64,000 bases of DNA, taken from Paenibacillus sp. OK003 (GTDB lineage Bacteria > Bacillota > Bacilli > Paenibacillales > Paenibacillaceae). The DNA is taken from contig NZ_FOBD01000015.1 of the NCBI RefSeq assembly GCF_900109515.1, positions 1 to 64,000 on the forward strand, read 5' to 3'. Made by a program: the position numbers and the translations under genes. Shown piece by piece: positions 15,364 to 24,707 of this stretch. How positions within the stretch are numbered: position 1 is the first letter of the stretch; the number at the start of each line of letters is the position of its first letter. The notes under the pieces are model-generated. The model saw nothing but the letters and a program-made list of their open reading frames with translations, had not been told where the DNA came from and searched no databases.

Positions 15364-17835
15364 TCAGAGAATCGACGGAGCTCCATGCAGCCGCAGCGGC
15401 ACAAAAAAGTCATGCTCCACTTCGCTTGCCGGCAATGGACGGCTGAAATAATATCCCTGAATTTCGCGGCAATCATTTTGCATCAGAATATCCAGCTGTC
15501 CTTTCGTCTCGATCCCTTCCGCGATCACTTCCATCTTCAGATTCTGAGCCATCGATATAATTGTGGCCACAATTGCCTGGTCACTTCGGCTCTCCGTAAT
15601 ATCCGTCACGAACGAACGGTCAATCTTCAGCTTATGAATTGGAAAATGCTTCAAATAACTTAGCGAGCTATATCCTGTACCGAAATCATCCAGGCTGATT
15701 TTGACCCCAAGCGCTGTAAGTTCATTTAGAATACCTGTGGATACAGTTGCATCCATCATCATGCTCTCTGTAATCTCCAATTCAAGATAGCGGGCATCAA
15801 GGCCCGTCTCCGTGAGTGCATTTTTGACCTGCTCCACCAGGTTGGATTGATGAAACTGCTGACTCGACAAGTTCACGGATACCGGAATGAGCGGTCCGCC
15901 ACTGGCATGCCAAAGCTTCATCTGTCTGCACGCTTCGCGCAGTGTCCAGTTCCCGATCTCATAGATCAGGCCTGTCTCCTCAGCTAGTGGAATGAACACA
16001 TTTGGAGACAGAACACCTTTGTCTGGATGATTCCAGCGAATCAAAGCCTCCACGCCGATCATGCGGCTGTCTTCTGTACGTATCTGGGGTTGATAATACA
16101 AGACCAGCTCATCTCGTTCCAGTGCTTTGCGCAAATACCCTTCCAGTTCAATTCGTTCATACAGCTCCGAATCCAGTTGGGCCGTGTAAAACTGAAAACC
16201 GTTCTTGCCGTTTTTCTTGACCTCATACATGGCAGAGTCTGCATGCTTCAACAACGCATCCGCTCCTGTTCCATGATACGGATACATCGCAATCCCAATG
16301 CTGGCTGTAACGTAAAAATCATTTTCCTTTAAACGATAAGGTAGCTGAATCGCTCTAACAATCCGTTCGGCCAGTTCGGCCACCCGCTCCTCATTCCCCT
16401 GCTCATTCGTAACAACCAGTGTGAATTCATCGCCCCCCATACGAGCAAGCATGACATTATCCGTCGCGTTCGGGTCTGAATCCTGAATTGCACTCATAAT
16501 TCTGCTGCTCACTTCTCGAAGAAAAACATCTCCAATGGAATGTCCCAGGGAGTCATTAATCATTTTGAAACGGTCAATATCCATCACCATAACCGCAAAT
16601 GAACTTCCTGTTGCCTCAGAAGTCTCGATCGTGCTCTCCAGCACATCATCCAGCTTGCGTCGATTGGGAAGCCCGGTCAGCGGATCATGCAGAGCCTGAT
16701 GGCGAATGCTTTCCTGAGCCTGCTTCTCCTCGGTAACGTCTTTGATCAGAATGTGGCTTCCCTGATGTTTGCCATCAATCAGTACAGGCACCACAGCAAT
16801 ACTTAGGTCAAGAAGATTCCCTTGAACGTTTTTCATTTTCCCCATGAAATGCTGCTGCTCACGGCTATCATCATCCCATTCCACATGCTGCATTTCACTT
16901 GCCCAATGAATATCAACATGCTGTGAAATCTCATCAATAGAATGATGAATAATCTCGCTTTCCTGGTACCCAGTAATTCGTGTGACTGCAGCATTAATCC
17001 CTTTGATAGCCCCTTGCTTATCTACCGAAATAATGGCATCGGAGTGGTTTTCGTAGAGGGCCTGATACCACTGTTCATTTTCATGAATCCGGCGATCCTT
17101 CTGAGATAGGCGCTGATTAATAAAGATACCGAACAAGGTCAATCCCAAGGCAATAAAAGTACCCGCTGCGATCAGATACGCGAGAAGTGAAGGCTCAATC
17201 TGCATCCCCGAACCAGCCATTGCATCATGTGCATGATGAAATTGTGCAGCTGACATCCCCGTATAATGCATGCCTGAGATGCCCATCCCCATAATGAGTC
17301 CGCTGCCCATCTTGTACACCCATGTATAACGTGACTGATGCTGCCGGAAGAAAAACATGAGCCATAAGGCAGCAAATGAAGCTAATGCTGCGATCAGGAT
17401 GGATAACACCACTCTGCCTGGTTCATACGTGATGGTAACCGACATGGCCGCCATTCCGATGTAATGCATGCTGCTGATACCTGCTGTCATGAGCACTCCT
17501 GCGATCAGGAGCTTGCTTATTTTACCTGACTGCTGACCTGCAATATTTAACGCTACACCAGATGCAATGATTGCAAGCAGAACGGATAGAAAGACCTCAC
17601 CTGTCGAATACGACACATGCATGGGAAGAACAAAGGCCAGCATGCCCACAAAATGCATGGACCAGATGCCCAAACCCATGGAAACTGCGCCGCAGGTAAG
17701 CCAGACATTTCGGGACATGCCCTTAGCCAGACTTACCCGGCCTGCAAGATCAAGCGCTGCATAAGAAGCCAACGCTGCAATAATGTAAGATAAAATAACC
17801 AGTTCTAGGTTGTACGTTCCATGTAGGTGATCCAC
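15364..17835 (-). CDS. MHYT-PAS-GGDEF-EAL cyclic-di-GMP signalling protein
   Basis: 823-aa membrane sensor. Residues 1-~250 are a MHYT domain with seven spans and repeated MHFVGM, MHYIGM and MHYTGM motifs (proposed to bind copper and sense O2, CO or NO). A PAS domain (~260-370), GGDEF domain with intact GGDEF and EAL domain with intact EAL plus DDFGTGYSSL follow. Both catalytic motifs look active, so the protein could make and degrade c-di-GMP; the net direction cannot be read from sequence. The architecture equals YkoW/DgcW of B. subtilis. GTG start at 17835 with AAAGGA 8 nt upstream. Single-gene unit. Confidence 0.93.
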   Translation of the reverse strand: MDHLHGTYNLELVILSYIIAALASYAALDLAGRVSLAKGMSRNVWLTCGAVSMGLGIWSMHFVGMLAFVLPMHVSYSTGEVFLSVLLAIIASGVALNIAGQQSGKISKLLIAGVLMTAGISSMHYIGMAAMSVTITYEPGRVVLSILIAALASFAALWLMFFFRQHQSRYTWVYKMGSGLIMGMGISGMHYTGMSAAQFHHAHDAMAGSGMQIEPSLLAYLIAAGTFIALGLTLFGIFINQRLSQKDRRIHENEQWYQALYENHSDAIISVDKQGAIKGINAAVTRITGYQESEIIHHSIDEISQHVDIHWASEMQHVEWDDDSREQQHFMGKMKNVQGNLLDLSIAVVPVLIDGKHQGSHILIKDVTEEKQAQESIRHQALHDPLTGLPNRRKLDDVLESTIETSEATGSSFAVMVMDIDRFKMINDSLGHSIGDVFLREVSSRIMSAIQDSDPNATDNVMLARMGGDEFTLVVTNEQGNEERVAELAERIVRAIQLPYRLKENDFYVTASIGIAMYPYHGTGADALLKHADSAMYEVKKNGKNGFQFYTAQLDSELYERIELEGYLRKALERDELVLYYQPQIRTEDSRMIGVEALIRWNHPDKGVLSPNVFIPLAEETGLIYEIGNWTLREACRQMKLWHASGGPLIPVSVNLSSQQFHQSNLVEQVKNALTETGLDARYLELEITESMMMDATVSTGILNELTALGVKISLDDFGTGYSSLSYLKHFPIHKLKIDRSFVTDITESRSDQAIVATIISMAQNLKMEVIAEGIETKGQLDILMQNDCREIQGYYFSRPLPASEVEHDFFVPLRLHGAPSIL

Positions 17836-17883
17836 TCACTTTGTCCTTTCAACCGGGAAATGCCTTGTATGTATGCAAAATGT

Positions 17884-17920
17884 AAAAAAAGCGAGTGCGC
17901 TGTCTGGATGACAGGCACTC
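17884..17920 (-). terminator. terminator downstream of the solute-binding lipoprotein gene
   Basis: GAGTGC/GCACTC and GACAG/CTGTC nested stem (17893-17920) followed on the - strand by TTTTTTT (17884-17890). The 210 bp between it and the gene end hold nothing recognisable. Confidence 0.7.
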
Positions 17921-18132
17921 CCTCCACATCATTTGTCTGGAGACCACCGACTTGTTATAAAGCCAAAGTCATACATCTCTAACCCGTTAATATGATGTAT
18001 ATAGTCTAAACGTCCTAGGCGTGAATATCAACACTTTTTTCCAGATAAAACGAATGTTTAATGTTGTCGAATTCCCATCCACCACGCGCCTTGCAGGCGT
18101 TTATCCCTCCGTGCCATCCTTTCCTCGCCACC

Positions 18133-19812
18133 TTATTCGCCTTGGACCAATTTTGCCTTCTTGCGAACTTCTTTGGTCATCGTCTGTTCATAGCCCTTCA
18201 CATCGAGCTTGTTGAATTCCTTCACATATTCATCCCAGACCCTGTTAAAGTCAGCCCGACTGGAGAGGACCAGTTTGGGCACATATTTTTTTTGCAAATC
18301 CGTACGTTTCTGCCCATAGATATGGGCTGGGGAACCTTGATCAAAAGCAATGCTCCAAGCCGGGTACCATGGACGTTCATCCGGCGCAGCGAACAGTTGG
18401 GAGAACGTCTTCACGCCATACTCCTTCAGAATGAGCTTATCTCCATCCGTATAGGAGAATTGGGCAACTTCGGGTTGTCGTTCTACACCGACAGAATTTC
18501 CGTCAGGCAGAGTCGATCCATTACCGTAACGTGGCCAGCTGTACTCAAAATATTTGAATCCGAACGATTGACGGAACTCGTCTGAATCCGTTTTTCGGAT
18601 CATTTCTGCTGAGCGCGTAAACCGCCCCTTGTCATTCACTTCATAGGTCTCTCCTTCGATCCCCCAGTTGGACAGAATCTGATTCTCATCCGTTAACAGA
18701 TTATCGAAGAATTGGATGATACGAACTGGATCTTCCGCGCTTACGGTAATGCCAACCCCCCTGTTATTAACAAAGCTCGGTGGATCAGTATACTGATCCT
18801 TGGTGTCTGCATCGTATACAATAGGCAGTGCTATATAACGCAAATCGTCGTTGCCGTCTTCCTTCAAATAGTTCATCTCCTGCCCTACCTGCCAGGCATA
18901 ATCAAAGAATCCAAGCACTTTTCCACGGGTCACTTTCGCAAGATACTGGTCATAATTATCGACAAAGGAGGACTTATCGAACAGTCCCAATGAATTCATT
19001 TCATTCAGCTTCTGCATCCAGCGTTTGGTCTCTTCGGTCAGCCCATAGTCCTTGGCTTCCTGTGTCTGCATATCCACCATAATGGCTCCATCATTCGGAT
19101 ATCCTGCAAGATGTATGGCCGGGTTAGTGATCGTAAAAAATTTATCATCATACGTCAATGACAGGAATCCAGTTAATCCTTCGTCTTTGTGTTTGTCAGC
19201 GTATTGTTTAATCAGATCCATGTATTCATCCAGCGTGGTGATCTTTGGATATCCTGCCTCCTTCAATACACGCCGCTGGATCCAGAAAGCCCCTTGATCC
19301 ACATTCGGATTAGGCAGATAGTCTCCAACCACTGCGCTCATAGGGAGAAAATAAATATTGCCGTCTTCCTCTTTCATCAAATTATAGTACGGTTCATACA
19401 CCCTTTTAATGTTTGGGCCATACTGATCGATCAGATCGTTGAGTGGAATAAATGCACCCGCATCCACGATTTTGTCAATAGCCCCGTCCGGTACCATCAC
19501 ATCCGGGTATTTGTTGCTCGCAATCATCGTTCCAATTTTGGTATTAATATCACCCACAAGGTATTCAATTTTGAAATTGACACCGGTCTGTTCCTCCAAC
19601 TTTTTGCCGATTGTAGTTTCGTTTGTATTGATGTCCTTGCCGGAACCCGCTTTAAAATACGAGAATGTAACGTTCTTTGTGCTTTCTTTGCCGTTTCCGT
19701 CTCCCCCTGCACCGGCCTCCGGTTTAATCTCGCTTCCTCCCCAGGAACAAGCCGTCACCATGGTTAAAGCTAATACAGCTGGCAGCCAGCGCTTCAGCAT
19801 GTGATTAACCAA
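18133..19812 (-). CDS. extracellular solute-binding lipoprotein (LipO/LplA-type)
   Basis: 559-aa lipoprotein with lipobox LTMVTAC and a Gly/Asp-rich linker, then a family-1 type sugar-binding fold (PDVMVPDG, GFFDYAWQVGQEM). The length above 500 aa is typical of Paenibacillus LplA-type proteins that bind oligosaccharides or aldouronates. A TTG start at 19812 has AGAGGG about 10 nt upstream; the next ATG at 19800 is too far from it. It follows yesN-yesM on the same strand after 104 nt without a terminator, but no permease genes are present, so it must work with permeases elsewhere or serve as a sensor partner of the kinase. The ligand is unknown. Confidence 0.88.
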   Translation of the reverse strand: MVNHMLKRWLPAVLALTMVTACSWGGSEIKPEAGAGGDGNGKESTKNVTFSYFKAGSGKDINTNETTIGKKLEEQTGVNFKIEYLVGDINTKIGTMIASNKYPDVMVPDGAIDKIVDAGAFIPLNDLIDQYGPNIKRVYEPYYNLMKEEDGNIYFLPMSAVVGDYLPNPNVDQGAFWIQRRVLKEAGYPKITTLDEYMDLIKQYADKHKDEGLTGFLSLTYDDKFFTITNPAIHLAGYPNDGAIMVDMQTQEAKDYGLTEETKRWMQKLNEMNSLGLFDKSSFVDNYDQYLAKVTRGKVLGFFDYAWQVGQEMNYLKEDGNDDLRYIALPIVYDADTKDQYTDPPSFVNNRGVGITVSAEDPVRIIQFFDNLLTDENQILSNWGIEGETYEVNDKGRFTRSAEMIRKTDSDEFRQSFGFKYFEYSWPRYGNGSTLPDGNSVGVERQPEVAQFSYTDGDKLILKEYGVKTFSQLFAAPDERPWYPAWSIAFDQGSPAHIYGQKRTDLQKKYVPKLVLSSRADFNRVWDEYVKEFNKLDVKGYEQTMTKEVRKKAKLVQGE

Positions 19813-19916
19813 TATGAACGCACCCTCTTTCTCCCCACTTATGTAAGCACTCTCATTATAAGGTTGATGACAAACTTTGTTTACCGGATAAACTATAGGT
19901 TTATGCCATAGAATGT

Positions 19917-21686
19917 TTAATGCTTTGGCGGATTTGCTGAATCTTCAAGGGGCAAACCAATTTCCACACGTGTGCCTGCTCTGAGAGCGCTATCGATCTG
20001 AATATGGAACCGGCTATCGTAGATCAGCTTCAGGCGATAGATGACATTCTGTACACCTACCCGATCACCCATTGCGTCTTCCGTTTCCACGTAAGAGAGC
20101 AGCAGATTTCTTTTGTCCTCTGTCATGCCTGCCCCGGAATCCTCCACCACACAGATCAGTTCTGAACCTGTTCGCCGAATACGAAGCCGAATTTCCCCAC
20201 CTTCCTTCAGTGGTTCGATACCATGAATGCTGGCATTCTCAACAAAAGGCAACAATGTCATCTTGGGAATGGAACAATCCGCAGCCTCTGGGTCTAAATC
20301 AATCGTATAATTCAGCTTGTGACCGAAACGATATTGCTGGATTTCAAGAAAACAGGTCACATACTCCAATTCTTCCTGTATGCTGACTTTATCCCGATTC
20401 CAGGTTAGGGCATTTCGAAAAATTTTAGCCATATGATAAATAATTCGCGCCGTCTCATCCTCATCTTTCATGAGGCTGCGCATGCGGATGGTCTCCAGCG
20501 CGTTGAACAGAAAATGCGGATTAATCTGGCTCTGCAATGCATTTAATTGGGCATGACGTCGCTGTAACTCCAAATTTTTATGTTGAATATCTGCCACGTA
20601 GACGTCGTTAATCAAACGATGGATCGTCATCGTCATGCGATTGAATTCGGCTGTCAGCTGCCCAATCTCGTCCGACGATTCCGGCTGTCTGATCGGTTCA
20701 AATCGCTGATGCTTTACTTTTTCCATGTGTTTCAGGATTCGTGCCAGCCTCACGTGGATTGTGCGTGTCATCCAGATAATGATCCAGGTCGGCAGAATCA
20801 GATTGATACAGGCCAGTACAACGACGAGGGGACTGGGTTTGCCCAGTTCCTTGTAAATCTCGGATTCATTGAACACCCCATTGATTTTCCATCCCTTCAT
20901 TTCACCGGACAACGGAAAGGCCATTTCGAACTCTTTTTTACTTTGTTGATCCATGACATCACTATAATTCACGAGTTGACTAGACCATGGGATACCCGAA
21001 TCCGTCGAGTAGTCTATTTGTCCAGCCGGATTAATCAGATACAGATTGCCCTGTACGTTAAGGTTCGTGAAAATCTGGCGAATCGTCGATGGCTTCAGAT
21101 CCAGTCGTACGAACTTTTCCTTCCATCCGGGCAGAGCTTCATAATAATTCAGTTTGCGTAAAATGCTGAACGTCTGCCGATTCCCTTCAGGGCCGGATCT
21201 CATTAGAAGGGGGGCGGAGTGTTCACTGTTTGCCAGCAGCCTGTATGGCTCGGACTGTCGCACCTCTTCGGTCAGAAACTCCACTCCCCCGGAAGGTAGT
21301 ACACTTTCGTTATCCACATAGATCGTCAAGCCTTGGAGGGAGCGATAGCCGGAGTAATAGGTATTCAGGATTTTGCGAAGATAGGAATCGTAGGCTTCGA
21401 TATACTGAACCGGATTGGTGTAATTCACATCCAGCATGTCATTTAATATACTGTCCGTATAAAAGCTTGAGGAGAAATCGGCCGCATTGCGAATTTCCCC
21501 CATAAATTGACTTCGAATCTGTTCCATTCCTTTGGAGAGATCGGCCATTCGCTGGGACTTTACGTTCGCTATAGTCACCTGATAGAAAATAACATTAGTC
21601 AGGATAACGGGTACGAGTACAAAGAAGAGATATAAAATCAGCATCTTATCCCGTAGCCGAATATTATTAAAAAAGTTGAGCTTCAC
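19917..21686 (-). CDS. YesM-type sensor histidine kinase
   Basis: 589-aa membrane kinase: TM at ~15-37, an extracellular Cache-like sensor to ~285, TM at ~290-310, HAMP, then a His_kinase domain with INPHFLFNALETIR (phospho-His) and an HATPase ending with DSGAGM. This is the YesM/LytS-like class that pairs with AraC-type YesN regulators in sugar sensing. It starts 12 nt after the yesN stop, so the two form an operon; the solute-binding lipoprotein follows. Signal unknown, presumably a saccharide. Confidence 0.92.
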   Translation of the reverse strand: MKLNFFNNIRLRDKMLILYLFFVLVPVILTNVIFYQVTIANVKSQRMADLSKGMEQIRSQFMGEIRNAADFSSSFYTDSILNDMLDVNYTNPVQYIEAYDSYLRKILNTYYSGYRSLQGLTIYVDNESVLPSGGVEFLTEEVRQSEPYRLLANSEHSAPLLMRSGPEGNRQTFSILRKLNYYEALPGWKEKFVRLDLKPSTIRQIFTNLNVQGNLYLINPAGQIDYSTDSGIPWSSQLVNYSDVMDQQSKKEFEMAFPLSGEMKGWKINGVFNESEIYKELGKPSPLVVVLACINLILPTWIIIWMTRTIHVRLARILKHMEKVKHQRFEPIRQPESSDEIGQLTAEFNRMTMTIHRLINDVYVADIQHKNLELQRRHAQLNALQSQINPHFLFNALETIRMRSLMKDEDETARIIYHMAKIFRNALTWNRDKVSIQEELEYVTCFLEIQQYRFGHKLNYTIDLDPEAADCSIPKMTLLPFVENASIHGIEPLKEGGEIRLRIRRTGSELICVVEDSGAGMTEDKRNLLLSYVETEDAMGDRVGVQNVIYRLKLIYDSRFHIQIDSALRAGTRVEIGLPLEDSANPPKH

Positions 21687-21698
21687 GGTGTCATCTCC

Positions 21699-23315
21699 CT
21701 ACCCTTCATCCAAGATGCGATTTCGGTATTCCGTAGGTGCGCATGATTCCGTCTTCTCAAATTGAGTCGCGAAATAATCACTGCTTCCGAACCCAACCTT
21801 CTCGGCGATTTCATATACTCGCATATCTGTCTGACGCAGCAGCTTCTTGGCTTCCTCCATCCGAAGCTGGAGCAGAAAATCGTTGAAATACACGCCATAC
21901 ACCTTGCGGAAGCGTTGACCCAAATAGACCGGATTCATGTAAAATTCGGAGGCAATACTTCTCAAACTAATATTGCTGCTGTAGTTGGCTTCAATATAAT
22001 GTTTGATTTTCGTCAAGGCTCCCCGGTGATTGTACTGACGCTGTTCCGCCAGTTTACGCGCTGAATCCAGCATGAAAACCGTCATCAACTGCCTGGCCTC
22101 AGCCAATGTCCCCCGCTCCGCTTGCCATGCCAGAATGGGTTTGAACGAAGGGATCTCTTTCACATTCACCTCAGCCGATTTCAGAATGGATAGTACAGCT
22201 GAGATTAGTTGGTGAATTGCCGATGTTACTGCAATAGGAGCGTAATGCGCCGTTCTCATGCCGGTGAACCATTCACCCACTGCATGCTCCAACGCGTGAA
22301 TCCGTTGTTCCTCCATGAGTGTCAAGAGTTCCTGCTCCTTTTCATGATCGGTATGCACCCACTGTACAGGCTCATGCTGCATGTCATCATACAGGACGAT
22401 CCCGCTCTTCTCTGAAATAAATTTATAGGAAATGGCCTTCAGTGCGGTCTGATAGGCATGTCCAATGAGTAAAGGTTCATAACAAACCTTACCGATATAT
22501 ATACTTACAGCGTCATGGCTCATTTCGGCGAAGCAGGATTGCATTTGTTTGGCAACCTCATGAAGATTCATTGAATAGGGGCGCAGATATTCCGAAGTTA
22601 ACAGAACCCCGACACGTTCGTTATGCTCTTTTACATGCAGATATGAGCGATTTGGATACATCCTCCCAAGAACAGACTGCACGATTCGGCCAAAATTCTC
22701 TCCTTTCCCAGCTTCCAGCTCTTCCTCTTGAGTCGTATCGGAAACCCGCAAATGTGGCGTATTATTCTCAAACAGCAGATATGCCAGTGGGTCGTCAGCA
22801 CGTGTACCCGTTAGTTCAGTCCACTGTTCAACCGTTTCCAAATCCGATTCGCCATAGATGAACTGTTCAAGTAATCTGACGTATTCCTGCTCAAGTCTGA
22901 TTTGTTCAGCATGTTTGTGACGGTTCAACTCCTGCGCCAGCTTGCATAAAGTCCCTTCCAGTTCAATCTCATCAATCGGCTTCAAAATGTAATCCTGTAC
23001 CCCGTATCTCACGGCCTGCTGAGCGTAAGCAAAATCATTATATCCGCTCACAATGATAAAATAGGGCTGTTTACCCTTTGTGAGAACCTGCCCATCACGT
23101 TCAACCGTGCGCCGGATCAATTCCAGTCCATCCGTCTCCGGCATGCGTATATCCGTAATGACAACGTCGGGCTGTAGCTGTTCGATCCGGGTACAAGCCT
23201 CATCCCCATCATTCGCCTCTCCAGCCACTTCGAACCCGCAGGCTTCCCAGCGGATCAGTTTTCGGAGTCCTTTGCGTGCGTATACTTCATCATCAACCAG
23301 CAGTACCCGATGCAT
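21699..23315 (-). CDS. YesN-type response regulator, AraC family
   Basis: 538-aa regulator. The N-terminal receiver starts HRVLLVDDE, with phospho-Asp in VVITDIRMP and Lys in YILKPID. A long middle region follows, and the C-terminal ~100 residues form two AraC-type helix-turn-helices (NISLRSIASEFYMNPVYLGQRF and MRVYEIAEKVGFGSSDYFATQFEK, here separated by other sequence). The ATG at 23315 with GGAAGGG 8 nt upstream is preferred over ATG/GTG codons closer to that box. Partner of the YesM kinase downstream. A cre-like site lies 67-80 nt upstream. Confidence 0.92.
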   Translation of the reverse strand: MHRVLLVDDEVYARKGLRKLIRWEACGFEVAGEANDGDEACTRIEQLQPDVVITDIRMPETDGLELIRRTVERDGQVLTKGKQPYFIIVSGYNDFAYAQQAVRYGVQDYILKPIDEIELEGTLCKLAQELNRHKHAEQIRLEQEYVRLLEQFIYGESDLETVEQWTELTGTRADDPLAYLLFENNTPHLRVSDTTQEEELEAGKGENFGRIVQSVLGRMYPNRSYLHVKEHNERVGVLLTSEYLRPYSMNLHEVAKQMQSCFAEMSHDAVSIYIGKVCYEPLLIGHAYQTALKAISYKFISEKSGIVLYDDMQHEPVQWVHTDHEKEQELLTLMEEQRIHALEHAVGEWFTGMRTAHYAPIAVTSAIHQLISAVLSILKSAEVNVKEIPSFKPILAWQAERGTLAEARQLMTVFMLDSARKLAEQRQYNHRGALTKIKHYIEANYSSNISLRSIASEFYMNPVYLGQRFRKVYGVYFNDFLLQLRMEEAKKLLRQTDMRVYEIAEKVGFGSSDYFATQFEKTESCAPTEYRNRILDEG

Positions 23316-23381
23316 GCCCATCACCCTTCCCATTGAATGACACTTGTAGTGTCTTTATGTTCTTATATTCATCAGCAAAAA

Positions 23382-23395
23382 AGTAAGCGATTACA
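23382..23395 (-). promoter_or_regulatory. cre-like (CcpA) site upstream of yesN
   Basis: TGTAATCGCTTACT on the - strand fits the cre consensus TGWAANCGNTNNCA at all but the last fixed position, and fits equally well on the other strand. A small inverted repeat GACAC-n5-GTGTC (23339-23353) lies between it and the gene. Confidence 0.5.
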
Positions 23396-23533
23396 TAAAA
23401 TTCTGTATTATTATTCCTTTTATTGTTAAGGTCTGTTCTGCAAAAAGTCAACAGCTTTCCTGCCAGCTATATGCACAACAACTTCTGATATCCATTATTT
23501 CTTAAAATGAAATGCCATACCAAATGCCATACC

Positions 23534-23560
23534 AAAAAAGCACAACCCATAGGCTGTGCT
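23534..23560 (-). terminator. terminator of the LacI-family gene
   Basis: AGCACAGCC pairs with GGTTGTGCT (23539-23560, with G-U), followed on the - strand by TTTTTT at 23534-23539. Just beyond it is a tandem repeat of AATGCCATACCA (23512 onward). Confidence 0.75.
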
Positions 23561-23573
23561 GGTTTGAAGCTCT

Positions 23574-24578
23574 TTACGCTTTGGCAGGTGCAGTCGTTTG
23601 ACGAATCACCAGATTGGATGGCTCCGTAATGACTGGGGGAGTATATGCAGGATTTTCAATCATGGCAATCAGATATTCAATGGATTTGATCCCAATGGAA
23701 TGAATATTTTGATTAATGGTGGTCAACCCCGGTTTGAACACTTCCGCATAGTATGTGTTATCAAAGCCGACAACAGATACATCCTCCGGCACCCGTAAAC
23801 CATGCTTCTCAATTTCGTGGATCGCTCCAAAGGCGGACATGTCTGAAGCACAGACAATCCCCGTAGGCTGGTCCCTCAATGCAAGCAACCGGCGAGCTGC
23901 CTTACTGCCGCCATCGAAAGAGTAGTCACAGACCTCCAAGTACACGGTTGAATATGGAATACCGCAGACACGCAAGCCTTCCCGATACCCATCCAGGCGA
24001 AGATTCGCTACGGCAGGTCCAAGTGTACCTGAAATATAGGCAATTTTCTGGTGACCCAGTTCATGCAAATGTTTGACACTCATAGCAATGGCATTTGCAT
24101 TATCCGTCGTTATGTATCCTGCCCGCTTGCCAAACAAGTCGGTATCAATGAACATCGTCGGAATTTCCGCAGTAACCAATTCTTCAATACTTTTATTGTC
24201 TCTTCCTTCCCCGAATACAACAACGCCATCCACATTTCGGCTGCGGCAATGTTTAATAAACGAGTATGTTGGATCATCAAAACGTGTAGATAACCGAACA
24301 AGATCGTATCCGCTGTTTTCCAGCGCTGTTTTGATGCCTTCAAGCAACTCCGATACAAACGGATTGGTAAAAGGAACCGTCAACAATACACCTACCGTCC
24401 AAGAACGGCGTTTTACAAGTCCACGGGCAACCACATTCGGTTGATATTTCAATAGTTCGATGGCTATATTGACTTTTTTGCGAGTTTTGTCACTTACATC
24501 GGGATAATCGTTCAGCACTTTGGAAACGGTTGCAACAGATACGCCCGCCTCTTTGGCCACATCATGGATAGAAGCCAC
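23574..24578 (-). CDS. LacI-family transcriptional regulator
   Basis: 334-aa LacI/GalR repressor. Helix-turn-helix IHDVAKEAGVSVATVSKVLND is at residues ~4-24, followed by a hinge helix (PNVVARGLVKRRS) and a periplasmic-binding-protein-like sensor domain (GVVVFGE, VGFDNT). GTG start at 24578 with GAGG 7 nt upstream. No sugar enzyme lies directly beside it; the nearest candidate targets are the yesMN-lipoprotein genes on one side. Effector unknown. Confidence 0.9.
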   Translation of the reverse strand: MASIHDVAKEAGVSVATVSKVLNDYPDVSDKTRKKVNIAIELLKYQPNVVARGLVKRRSWTVGVLLTVPFTNPFVSELLEGIKTALENSGYDLVRLSTRFDDPTYSFIKHCRSRNVDGVVVFGEGRDNKSIEELVTAEIPTMFIDTDLFGKRAGYITTDNANAIAMSVKHLHELGHQKIAYISGTLGPAVANLRLDGYREGLRVCGIPYSTVYLEVCDYSFDGGSKAARRLLALRDQPTGIVCASDMSAFGAIHEIEKHGLRVPEDVSVVGFDNTYYAEVFKPGLTTINQNIHSIGIKSIEYLIAMIENPAYTPPVITEPSNLVIRQTTAPAKA

Positions 24579-24707
24579 CTGATCACCTCAACCTCTTTCA
24601 AATACCCTGTCTCCGGCTGCATTCACTATAACATCGGCAGGTTTGTCTACCCATTATAGCTTAAAACAGCCAGAAACGGTATCACAGCTTCCGGCCGGTA
24701 TTACCGC

